Of a DNA stretch of 64,000 bases, positions 1 through 39,829 are shown piece by piece. The position numbers and the translations under genes are program-made. The notes under the pieces were generated by a model that was given only the letters and a program-made list of their open reading frames with translations, did not search any database and had not been told where the DNA came from. Source of the DNA: Corydoras sp. C115 (Eukaryota; Chordata; Actinopteri; Siluriformes; Callichthyidae); assembly GCA_019802505.1 (NCBI GenBank), contig JAFMOC010000026.1, forward strand, positions 1,849,001 to 1,913,000, given 5' to 3'. Each line of letters starts with the position of its first letter. Position 1 is the first letter of the stretch.

Positions 1-133
1 ACGTCCCTGGAGCAATGAGGGTTAAGGGTCTTGCTCAAGGACCCACATTGGTAACTTTAGTGGACCTGGGATTTGAACCGCCAACCTTCAGATTGACAGC
101 CCAACACCCTAACCACTGAGCTACCCTGCCCCC
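1..133 (-). repeat. tRNA-derived SINE, head fragment
   Basis: Read on the - strand it begins GGGGCAGGGTAGCTCAGTGG and contains a B box GGTTCAAATCCC. It is the same family as the copy at 62947-63165. It is cut by the window edge. Confidence 0.75.
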
Positions 134-2107
134 TACATTATATGCTATGTAATTAACATAATTCTTAAATAAAACCAATAGGTCTAAGCTAAGTGCTTCA
201 AAACAGATGAGGTGTCCACATCTTTTAAAATAGCATAAAGTACACCTGTGCAGTATGACTGTTATTTGCTTTAATATGCTTTGATGTGATAAACAAAAAT
301 GCATGAGTTTTTATTTGAAAATACACCCTACATCAATCCAAAAGAAAGAAGGTATACTGCCTTTTTGTTTTAAACATTATACATGAAGTTGACAGATGCT
401 GCCCTAATGTGCAGTTTTTTTGTATAGTGTGTGTGTGTGTGTGTGTGTACACATGCTGGATGTCACCCAGATCCACACCCTCTTTTGCCTGGTCTCCTGC
501 AGCTTACGCAAAAGTCAAATAGGATGGTGTGTGTGCGTATGTGTGTGTTGGAAGTATTGGGCGTTGCTGTTTATCACATTTCTCCGTCATAGACTCAAAC
601 GTGTCAATCCACTCCTGCCACAACAGGACATGTTAGTTTTAGAATGATTTGACAGCTATAAAATGGACCATGTGTGCAAACTGATTTGAATCAAAATCTA
701 CAGTGTGCATTGGATTTTACTGCAATTTTTGTGATTTATTTGTTATTATTATTATTTTTATTATTATTATTATATGTTTTTTATTATTTATAAAAAGCAG
801 GTTGTGGTGCTTAATAACTGAAAGGTGCAAAAACATTTTTTTGTCACATATTAGGCCAGGTTTATGGACAAATGCATTCAATCAAATTGAAAGCAATGCA
901 GTAAAATTTGTGTTCATGACAGTCACTGTATATGCAGTATATATAATTGTTTTTCTATGTCTTTTTGCATGCTTGCATTAGTAATCAAATGTAAATACAT
1001 TTAAGCTGTACACTTATTCACATTTACATTTCTACCTTCCTCTGGACCTCTTGCAGGCTCCACAGAGACAGACAATGGGCTGGATGTGGCTCCAGGGCCA
1101 TAAAAATTCCCAGATCTATCCTAGGGGCATTTTAGTATTTCACATGTGTTTCAATGATGATGATGATGGAGCCCATTCTAAAAGAACAATCAATTAAAAG
1201 TCTAAGACTACTTACTAAAAAAAAACAAGAAAAGAAGAAAACAAGGAAGAAAATAAAAAGTCACAGACTGTGGAACAGACACATTTTATTTACCCTGAGG
1301 CAAAAACATTTAAATAAATATTTATTTATTTTTATTATAAATGATTTATTTTTATTTATATTATATAATAAATGGTCAGTGGGGTTTATTGTAAGGACCA
1401 GTGAATCACTTTTTGATCTTCAATTGATTGTTGCAAAGATTTGGGTTGTATTATAAGGCTAATTATATAATTAATAAGAAAAATATTTGACTAGTGGTCT
1501 CAGACAATTAGCCACCACTGTATACTCCTGTGTAACAGAACTAGACAAATCCCATATTGTGCAAATAAAATGGCTTTTAATAAGCAAGAAAGAATCATTA
1601 GCAAGTAATTATAGACTATTAAGTAAAACGCTTTAGAATGTAAAGGATTTTTTGTTTTTAATATCACTTACTTTACTTTAAGTAGCTAGGGGTTATGGGT
1701 AGGTATTTTTTTACAGAGGAAATGATTAATACAAAAAAAAAACTTATTAACCACAACAACCAAATTGTAGGGTAAATTAAAGATAAATGACATATTTCAG
1801 ATGTATTATAAAATGATGGAAAGATGTACATAACACACATAATTTAAATCTTTATTAGATTCTCATGTGCGGTGATTGCTTTATTCAGTTGTCATTTCCA
1901 GTTGATACAGATACAGCTGGTGCTGTTGTACATCCAGTTTTAAGATAGTTGGGCTTTTATTGCTCCCTTATTTTCCAATAGAGGCATCACTATTCATTGA
2001 TTTGCATTAAATAAGCTTTAGACTGGAACGATGCAGTCTATATTGTAAAAGTACCATAATTTTCTGACCTTTTAGTTTCTGTTTTTTTTGGTTTGTTTTG
2101 TTTACAG
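134..2107 (+). other. kiaa1217 intron, 5' of first exon in window
   Basis: AT-rich non-coding DNA with short GT runs (427-448, 527-548) and an ATT-rich tract (743-780). No exon or gene is supported. Confidence 0.6.
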
Positions 2108-30828
<28,721 letters not shown>

Positions 30829-32335
30829 ACATTTCTGTGTGCAGGACTGTAAACAATAGCAGATTCTGATGTCCTGTTGTAGTAGACTATAAATAGCTGT
30901 GGTGAGGTTTATTATTTTTTATTTTTTAAAGTGCCAAGGTTTTCGTTTGATTCTTTTAAGTTCTGTTTTACATACACCTAAACCAGGACTGCTTTTTAAA
31001 ACAACAAGTATTTTTGTCTGTGTTACAAGAATACTTATTCAGATGCAGTATAATCATTTATATTTGTGTGTTTTAATTATTTGACATTTTTGGTGTTTTG
31101 GTTGACCGACTATTTGAAGACACATTTATCTTATTAGAATTGTAAATGATTTACCTTCATTTAATTAAAAACAAACTCTTTTTTTTTCTGAAATACAGAA
31201 CATTATATAGTTTTAGCATGTATTATATAGCATTTTATAATTTTAGCAACTTCCTAATTATTAAACTTAAATGTATTCTTAATTAATAATAGTGTTGAGG
31301 CCGCATTGTATTTTAAACAAATCCTCCAACTGTATTAAGTGCTTTCAAGTTTTTGCACCAAAATTCACAAAAGCAGGCCTGTAAACAATTACTGTGTTTG
31401 GCAAGTTTGACTCCGAGCTCAATACTGTTTAACAATTTAGGGATAAATTAGTAATTTCAAACCATACACATATACTGAAATTTAATTAATATTATATATA
31501 TTTATTACTATGCACACAGTTTCACAAACATATTCAATAAAGATAAACTAAAAAGACATTTCAGAAAGTATTGGGGACAACTAGGTGTACATTCCCATAG
31601 TTTTGAAATAGTGTAATGTTTTTCCTGTGTATTTTAACTTTATATTGTTTTTCTTTAATTGTTTCCACTTCTGCCCTAATTACGTTTGCTTCTGCTCTCC
31701 TACCAAGTTTGCGTGAGTAGTCAGTATTGGGGTTTTGTATGTCTCTGTCAGCATGACCGAATGAATATAAGTTACACAAAAATATCATTAAATATCAAAC
31801 TGTATTTCAGAAATGTCTATTATCTGTTACTACATGAGGTGGTTACTCCTCCTATAATATCCACAATAAATAGACTTGATCTAATGATTGATATGGTGCT
31901 TACAGTTTCTGAGGGTTAGATTACACATTACTGGATTCATTGTTTCAAGAGATGTGAAAATTGGGTTAAAATCACTTTACATGTGTACAGAATTTATTTT
32001 TATGTGTAATTAAGGATAATGTCTTTTTTTTCTGCCTCTGACAACATACCTTACCTAACATCCATGTGCTTTTTCACTTGATTTGTTACAAGCTTTTGCT
32101 TAAATTTTTACTACACTGCCAATTGTGAATAACATTTTAAAGTTTGTCACCCATATACAAAGCTTTACACACAAAAACATAGATAGATTACAATGTAAGG
32201 GCTGTTGTGATGTTTATTTGCCATTATATTGAGGTTTTCCATGTTACTTAAGGATATTGTCTTGTTTTAAATTGACTGTGCGTGCATTCAATAGAATTGT
32301 GTCACGTAACCAAAATTATTTCCTCTGCATGCCTT

Positions 32336-32339
<4 letters not shown>

Positions 32340-32370
<31 letters not shown>

Positions 32371-32380
32371 CATCATCATA
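32340..32380. repeat. (AAT)n microsatellite
   Basis: About ten ATA/TAA units passing into CATCAT, within the inferred 3' UTR of kiaa1217. Confidence 0.9.
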
Positions 32381-32458
32381 ATTTCATGTTTGCACCATAG
32401 ATGCTGTAAATATGTTATTTGGGTTTATAAATCTTTAACATGTATAAATGCTGTGCAA

Positions 32459-32464
32459 AATAAA
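32459..32464 (+). terminator. Polyadenylation signal AATAAA
   Basis: Canonical hexamer about 1.6 kb after the kiaa1217 stop, followed by GGTGTCT and a long T run within 40 bp, which fits a cleavage and downstream GU/U element. Confidence 0.5.
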
Positions 32465-32499
32465 GCTTGTCCAAAGGTGTCTAAACATTAACGACTGCT

Positions 32500-32534
<35 letters not shown>

Positions 32535-32920
32535 GGTAAAATGCTAATTCATATTTTTTATTAGTTATTACTTTTAACTAATATGGTAAAGTGTTTTTTA
32601 AGGAATGAATGATTAGGATTTAAACTTGTGGACCTGTCTGTCAAACTAGTCATGTACTGTATAGTTAGATGCATTAGTCTTTATTTGTTTATTACCTTTG
32701 GTCTATTAAGACCAAAAATACCAACTGCATGATGCCTTCATTTACAAATGTATATAAAAAAACATAATTTAGGGTAAACAAAATGGTTTGAACATAATAT
32801 AGAAACTGGTCTAATAACCAAAAGATTTTGAGAAGTGTTTTTGAAAGATTTGAGGAAAAGAGCGATATAAAGAGCTACAGATGTTATGGATTTGTTTGCT
32901 TTATGTCTAGGTTCTAAACA

Positions 32921-33221
32921 TCCATCCAATAACCCTTATCTTCCACTTCTACTACTAGGGTCGCGGGGTCCCATGCCCATCCAGGTTTCGGGCAGATACA
33001 ACCAAGACAGGGCGCCAATTTATCGATGGGCACACACTCACTCACACAAACACACTCTATATGGGGTAATTTAATTGACCTTGAGCCATGTTTTTGGACT
33101 GTGGGAGGAAACCCACGCGGACACGGGGAGAACATGGAAACTCCACTCAGATTGGGATTCGAACCTTCAATCCCCAGCTCTGAGAGGCTAACCTGCTAAC
33201 CACTAAGCCACTGTACCACGC
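32921..33221 (-). repeat. V-SINE, first of a tandem pair
   Basis: The tail CATCCATCC is at the low end, the V-SINE core (GTTTTTGGACTGTGGGAGGA) is central, and the tRNA-like head (CTAACCACTAAGCCACTGTA) is at the high end. It is flanked on both sides by GGTTCTAAACA (32910-32920 and 33222-33232). It is more diverged than its neighbour. Confidence 0.88.
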
Positions 33222-33232
33222 GGTTCTAAACA

Positions 33233-33574
33233 TTCATTCATTCATTATCTTCCGCTTTGTCCTATATTAGGACAAAGGGTTCCCCATGCCCATCCAGGGG
33301 AGAACATTTCGGGCGCTGGGCAGATACATCCAGGACAGGGCGCCAATCTATCGCTGGGCACACACTCACACAGACACGCACACTATATGGGGCAATTTGG
33401 AGAACTCAATTGACTTGAACCATGTTTTTGGAGTGTGGGAGGAAACCGGAGAACCCGGAGGAAACCCACGCGGACACGGGGAGAACATGGAAACTCCACC
33501 CAGATGGGGATTCGAACCGGGAATCCCTAGAGCTGAGAGGCGTACGTGCTAACCACTAAGCCACCGTACCGCGC
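33233..33574 (-). repeat. V-SINE, second of a tandem pair
   Basis: Full-length copy with tail (TTCA)n at the low end, and B box and A box in the head at the high end. It is flanked by GGTTCTAAACA at 33222-33232 and 33575-33585, the same 11 bp that flank the preceding copy. Confidence 0.92.
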
Positions 33575-34577
33575 GGTTCTAAACATTTGGCAGTAATTAT
33601 TTATTGGTCTACATTTAAAACAGCGACTGTAAATTCTATTCTGACCGATAGAGGGCAGTACTTCCTCACAAAAGGAGAGTTTCGCTACAGAATCCACTTT
33701 AACTGGTGAAGAGAATAATACAGTACACATGAAAAACATGGACGACTGTCGCGTGTGTAGGAAACTTGGATCAAGTTTTCTTTATTTAACCTTAACTTTA
33801 TCCTAGTCCTTTGAATTAGACAGCAAACCCAACGTTTTTACCAGTTGTTAGTAGCAAACTTTGATTAGATATATATAAAATAGATATTTTTTTAGCTTGT
33901 ATAATGTAGCTGTAGTGCGAATTATGCTATGAATAATTAGCTATTTGTGTAACGCTAATTTATTTCGTTTAAAGGTGGGTTCTGTAAAATACAGTTAAAT
34001 ACTAGAATTGAGAAGTCAAGTATTAATGACATTTTGATTTTTTTTCCCCCCATCTCTCTCTCTCTCTCTCTGTTTCTCTTGCAGGAATTATTGCAGAAGT
34101 ATTACTCGTGTGTGTGGGTGGGTGTTCTGGGTATGATTTTGCAGGATATTACTTTTTTTATTTGTTGACTTTTGTCAAATTTATTCAAATGTCTGTTTTG
34201 TTGCTCTGACATTTGGTTGAGATTAATTGCAACACACTAGTATTAAAGTGAATCTTAAATCTTAAAACAGAAATATTCAAACTAAGCAGTAATTAAGGTC
34301 TTTGAATTTCGGTCCTTACATTTCATTTGTCCGCTAGGAGGCAGACATTGTAAGGAAACGCCAGAAATGCGGTCCTGATGTTGGAGTTTCGCTCCTCTTA
34401 AAGCAACAGTATCACATTAGGTGAAGTAATAGCTTTAGACATAACATAGTTTTAATTCTACAATAATAATCACCCATAAACCAGTTCTATGAAATGTTCA
34501 TAAATTGAACTAAAATGAAAACAAATAAAAACCACACTCCTATGTTAAACATAATAGATTAAGAATTATCAAATGTA

Positions 34578-34708
34578 CCCAGTGATAGATTGGCGCCCTG
34601 TCCTGGGTGTAATCTGCCCAGTGCCCTAAACATTCTCCCCTGGATGGGCATGGGGACCCCCCCCCCCCCATGACCCTTATAGAGGATAGGTGGAAGATAA
34701 TGGATTAT
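34578..34708 (+). repeat. V-SINE tail fragment
   Basis: GATAGATTGGCGCCCTGTCC through ATGGGCATGGGGACCC and GATAATGGATTATGG: only the 3' third of a V-SINE, with a C run inserted. Confidence 0.85.
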
Positions 34709-35531
34709 GGAAGAATTACCTAGTAAATGCAATTCTGTTTTGACAAATTTTACTGGTAAAGCCTTGGACCTTAATTTATATACAACAGCTGCAATAAATC
34801 AAATAATTGTAAAGAATTTAATAAAAATAATTTCAATTAAAAAAAAAAAAAATGCTTATTACTTAAAAAATGCTTATTACTTACTATAACTCTTGTATAT
34901 TAACACATTAATATAATCCATATTTATTAAATATTTATAATATACTGTTTACTTTCATAATGGACACAATCCATATGCTATTTCCCCCTAGTGTTAAATG
35001 TAAAAAAAAAACGTTTGGTGTATTTTTTTAATAAGAGTTTAACAGTGGTGTCTAAACACTTGCAAAAGACTGTGTTGGTTTTTACATTATGACATCTAAA
35101 TATATAAGTATTAGTTTAAATTACTTAATAGGGGCATGATCTTATGTTAAATATGCTGCATCAGATTACTGAAACAAGATGCAGTCTGTATAATTGCTAT
35201 CAATAAATAAATAGGCTTGAAAGACTACTAAATAAAATAAATAAATAAATATACTTTAGAACAACAAAAGAACCAAATAGAATATACATCATTTAAATTA
35301 AAATTAGATTTTATTTTGGTTAATTCTAACATCTATATGCAATGTCCATGTCCAATGTCCGAAAAGTATCCCTTTTTTCCGTATGGCTTGGCATAAATTT
35401 TGTTGGGACACCCAAAAAAAAAAATATTAAAGTTGACTGTTTTAAAACAAAAAATAATATAACAAAAATGTAATTTTGTCTAATAAAAACAGCAGATTTA
35501 CCAGCCTTGAATATATGGATTAATAGAATGA

Positions 35532-35532
<1 letters not shown>

Positions 35533-35599
<67 letters not shown>
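35533..35599. repeat. (TA)n microsatellite
   Basis: About 67 bp of TA in the intergenic region. Confidence 0.96.
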
Positions 35600-35603
<4 letters not shown>

Positions 35604-36435
35604 TTGATTTTTTTTCCCCCTCTGTTGAAAATCAGATAACATAAAATTTTGGATTTTTTTTTACACTCATTGTAGAACCCTTATGTACACACTAATCTAT
35701 AGATACATGACCTTTTGTATAGTGCTTTTTTTACCATATCAAGGTAGTATATCATAATGATCCAGTGTAAAAACAATTATACATAAGTTACAAAAAGAAA
35801 AAAAAAAGTTTAGATCTTCCTTTAGCTGTGAACCTCTTACAGATCATGAACTTACTGCTCTAGATATTTTAACTAAATTTGAACAGACTGAATTGTATTG
35901 AGATATCAGAGATGTACAGTGGCGGGTGTCTTTCTGAAAACTGTCTTAAACAAAAGTCTTTAAAAATGGGTTTAAAAAAGCCATTTAAGAAATGGGCTCA
36001 TGTCCCTTAGCGCTTCCTTAATCATAGCAGACACAAAAGCAATTATCATCTGATTGATGTAAGAGTCATATACCTTTGCTAATGTGTATGGACAGCAAAA
36101 TTCCTTTGAGACAAATGATTGGCACATCTATTAATTTGGATTTTTTTCTTTTCCTGTCAGGCGTTAACTTTTTCGTTGACAAGCTCGATTTAGTTTTACA
36201 TAATTCATTTAATTGGTTATATATGTGTACTCCATTATCACTGCACTGATAATACACTCTATGCTTTTCGGCTGTATTTGATAAGTGCCTTTTAAATGCA
36301 CCAGTGTGTCATAAGGATTCAGATATGGCTTAAATTCTAATTGAAAACTGTAACTTTGATATTTCGAATGTTAATAGTTGTTTTTAGGTATTACATTGCT
36401 TGTCTAAAACCAGATATTACATGTATTACATATCA

Positions 36436-36635
36436 TTTACATTTGGTCATTAAGCAGAAGCTTTTATCCAAAGCGACTTACAAATCCCAACTTGATGAGT
36501 GGGGTCAGAACACAGGGTCAGCCATTATACAGGGCCTTTCTTAAAGATTTACATTGGGTACTTCAGTAGACCTGGGATTTAAAACCCCCAACCTTCGGTG
36601 GATAAGGTCAAGCCATCAATCTGATCACCATTTTT
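36436..36635 (-). repeat. tRNA-derived SINE, decayed
   Basis: The low end is the inverse of the family tail (TTTGGTCATTAAGCAGAAGC then TTTTATCCAAAGCGACTTAC). The high end contains GACCTGGGATTTAAAACCCC, the decayed B-box region. Same family as 62947-63165. Confidence 0.7.
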
Positions 36636-36769
36636 ATAAAAAAAAAAAAAAAAAAACTGCCAACAAACAAAATGTATGGAACCACTTATAGTTAATAAGC
36701 CTCAGATCTATAACAAATCATTTACAGTATATTAATACTGGTGCAACTGGGAGTAGATTTGGACATTAA

Positions 36770-38060
36770 TGAGTAGAATGAGTTTGTGTTCTCTTTTTTC
36801 AATTAAGGAAGTCATAAGAACTTCACATTAATCCGCATGATTTGCATATTCAATTTTACACAGCCAGTAATTTAAAATCATCTACATCGAGCCTGGGCTT
36901 AACACTGGCTGTGGAAAGATTTAGATTACCCAAGAATCCACAAAAAAAGATTTTAAATGGTTAAACAGGTTCTAGACTTTGGGAAAGGCTCAGGTATTTG
37001 GGAAATCTTAAAATAATTGACAACAGAAGGCATGCATCTCATGTTCTCCAGTTCAGTTCATTCATTTTAGTTTACATCGAACTTGATGAGTTTTAAATCA
37101 TTTCTTTATTAATTCAGAGTCTTTGTAAGTTTAGGACAAAAATGGACCTTTATATCTGTCTTTCTTTGAAATGTGATATCATTTCATATTTTTCCATCTT
37201 ATGTTTCTTTATAGAGTTTCCCCAACTTTCACACAATAAGCATTTTCATGGCCCTAATTAGTCTAACCGGCTTAAATAATAATTAAATCAGAGCAAAATG
37301 ACACAAGTCAATGTACTTATCTTTGAATATTACTAGGAGTATTAACTTTATTCATCTACGATTATCAAGAATGGTCTAAAAATATTACAATTAAGCAATT
37401 CTTTTATATAGTCTTTATGAAATACAACTTTGTCCATACGGCTCACTTTTCCGTTCTTCGTCTTGCAATTGGTAATTAGCAGCGTTCTTAATGACAGTTA
37501 ATTAGCCTCTATGCAAATTTAGGTGAGTAAATCCCAAAGCATTGTTCTTCCTAATTAGCATGTAATTTGTGTATGATACCACAGTTACCACTAAGACAAG
37601 TCCAGACGCCAGCATACTGCTGAGAGGACGGTAATTAAAGCGCACATGCTTTTAGCCTTTAAGGTTAATTACGCTGTCTACTGGTGTATTATTGCAGAAG
37701 AACATCAACAGCACAAATCTTTAAGGACACCCACAAACCAACAAGGAACTTTCAGGAGTTTAATCAAAGATCTGTGCCATAATTTGCATTTTTAATTGCA
37801 ATTAAGTGGCATGTCAATTAAGACAAATGGTTAGGCACCAATCTAATAGAGTCATGGAAAGATCAGGGGTGTTGTTTAATTATTTAGCTTTTTGTGAATA
37901 AGAAACAAACAGTCACAGCCACCTGACCATTATTTAAATAACTAAATTAAATGATCCAATTAAAAAATAGTTAAAGCTGTTTAGTTGCGCACAGTGGCAC
38001 ATTAATGACACTCTGCCTTTTTGTCTATTTTATTAGTTTGAGTGTACAAACAAGAGGGGA
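36770..38060. promoter_or_regulatory. Candidate conserved non-coding element / enhancer
   Basis: A repeat-free block with a striking density of homeodomain-type TAATTA/TAATTAG sites (about 37472, 37499, 37552, 37631, 37664), an octamer ATGCAAAT (37511-37518), a Meis-like TGACAG two bases before TAATTA (37492), and ATCAAAGATC (about 37775). Many A/T-rich words stand in otherwise complex sequence, as in developmental enhancers conserved across vertebrates. Conservation itself cannot be seen from one genome. Confidence 0.5.
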
Positions 38061-38493
38061 TCTACTGCAAATGAAATCCTGTTACTGGTTCAGAATGTAG
38101 GCTTTTGACTAAAACTGATTAGTTTCCCATAATAATTTAATTTAAAAGTAAAAATTGTAAAGTTGGTTATTTGTTAGTTGGGCATTTTTTCTTGAAGTTT
38201 TAATAATGCTATGTAATGTATAATGCATTTGTCTTAAAAAATCCTTAATAGTCTAATTAGGTTTTGTAATCCAGTGTGTATTTTTATCTTCATATTTTCT
38301 TTTAGTATCAGGCATGAATATCACTGCGCCCTGCCTCTGATATAAAAAAAAATAATAATACTCTATTAACTGTTAGATTAATATCAACTATTTCAACTGC
38401 TACTTATTTTCAATTTGGATTTGTTTAAAGCTGCTTTCTTAAAATTGTGTATTATAAAATGCATAAACAATTTGGAATGTTCAATACCAAAGG

Positions 38494-38850
38494 GGCAGTA
38501 CGGTGGCTTAGTGGTTAGCACGTTCGCCTCTCAGCGCTAGGGATTCCCGGTTCGAATCCCCATCTGGGTGGAGTTTCCATGTTCTCCCCGTGTCCGCGTG
38601 GGTTTCCTCCGGGTTCTCCGGTTTCCTCCCACAGTCCAAAAACATGGATCAAGTCAATTGAGTTCTCCAAATTGCCCCATAGAGTGTGTATGTGTATGTG
38701 TGTGTGTGTGAGTGTGTGCCCAGCGATGGATTGGCGCCCTGTCCTGGGTCTGTCTGCCCAGCGCCCGAGACGTTCTCCCCTGGATGGGCATGGGGAACCC
38801 CACCGCGACCCTAATAGAGGATAAAGCGGGAGATAATGAATGAATGAATG
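38494..38850 (+). repeat. V-SINE, full length
   Basis: Head GGCAGTACGGTGGCTTAGTG (A box) with GGTTCGAATCC (B box), core, then the tail (TGAA)n. The target-site duplication AATACCAAAGG is at 38483-38493 and 38851-38861. Both ends are intact and it is little diverged, so this is a recent insertion. Confidence 0.95.
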
Positions 38851-39333
38851 AATACCAAAGGTCATCAGGCTTAATTAAAGATAAAGTAATCAAAGACGCA
38901 TAAGGAATCATTTACATACATAAAATTACCAGAGGAGTGTAACCTCTTTTAAAATGGATATGCTCCAATCCAATATCTGGATCAATTATCTGACCCTGTC
39001 TCTAAAACATGTTTTGTACTACATAATTATATTATATAATTATACAAGGTTTTTTTTAACAATAATCTTTTTTGTATATGTGACATCTTTTCACTTTTCT
39101 AGGAAGACTTCCTGCAGGATTTTGTGCATTCTTCTTCATCATCAAACTTATCCAATCAAGCCTTAATGTGTTTTGCTTTATGTACTGTTTATCCAAAGCA
39201 TCTTGCAAGTATTTGTATTTAGCAACTAAACATAATTACTCGAGTATAAATTTTGTCCAGAACTTGGGATGTTTATTTGTTTAAGTAAAGGCTCTCAAAT
39301 ATCTCCATCACTCATTCTTCATAATGTTTAGAT

Positions 39334-39817
39334 CAGGGGTGCCCACACTTTTCTGGCCCGAGATCTACTTTTCCATTGGATAGAGATCCACCAGGGTTTA
39401 TATTTTTTTTTAGGCTTTTATATTGAAACCTGTTTACACACATCATGTTAGTAATGGGGGGCACGTTGGCTTAGTGGTTAGCACGTTATCCTCTCAGCGT
39501 TAGGGATTCCCGGTTCGAATCCCAATCTGGGTGGTCCTTCACTCGTCTTGTCAGTCAAATAAAGTGCAAAAACAAACAGAAAGTATCTAATGTAGATTCT
39601 CGAGGCAGTGCTTCGGATTTAGGCACGGGGCGTGGCCATGTGCCGGTTTTTGGAACAGCGAGAGAGACGGGGGGGGTAGACCGCTCGCTTGCAGAGATCG
39701 CAATTCGGAATGAATCACATTGTGTGCGAAAATACGTGCGCGCGTACGTGAATTTTTTTTCTCTCAAACCTCCATCGCGATTGACCTGACACCCCTTCGA
39801 CGTATTGAGCATCCCTG
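39334..39817 (-). mobile_element. Non-autonomous hAT-type transposon carrying a SINE (copy 2)
   Basis: The 8-bp duplication GTTTAGAT/GTTTAGAG (39326-39333, 39818-39825) flanks ends CAGGGGTGCCCA and TGAGCATCCCTG. Sequence matches copy 1 (7901-8932) in inverse orientation: 39529-39817 matches 7901-8213, and 39334-39450 matches 8825-8932. A V-SINE head (39457-39532) lies between. Confidence 0.85.
39457..39532 (+). repeat. V-SINE head inside hAT copy 2
   Basis: GGCACGTTGGCTTAGTGGTT through GGTTCGAATCC and ATCTGGGTGG; it stops there, directly joined to hAT sequence (TCCTTCACTCG). Confidence 0.88.
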
Positions 39818-39829
39818 GTTTAGAGCATT

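Larger units (their letters stand above)
30829..32480 (+). other. kiaa1217: kiaa1217 3' UTR (inferred)
   Basis: AT-rich non-coding sequence after the stop codon, with no ORF of interest. AATAAA at 32459-32464, followed by a GU-rich then poly-T stretch, is the best cleavage signal. An earlier AATAAA occurs near 31540. The actual end is inferred. Confidence 0.5.
33586..36430. other. Intergenic region; no gene confirmed
   Basis: Between the convergent genes. It holds two CTCF-like motifs (33645-33658 and 34331-34344), a strong-looking + strand splice acceptor at 34045-34084 (C/T tract then TTGCAG), a V-SINE tail, and a (TA)n array. Beyond these I see AT-rich DNA without coding potential. Confidence 0.5.

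Noticed and set aside
1058..1120. Possible exon after CCTCTTGCAG near 1057
   Set aside because: The acceptor is plausible, but no donor and no KIAA1217-like peptide follow.
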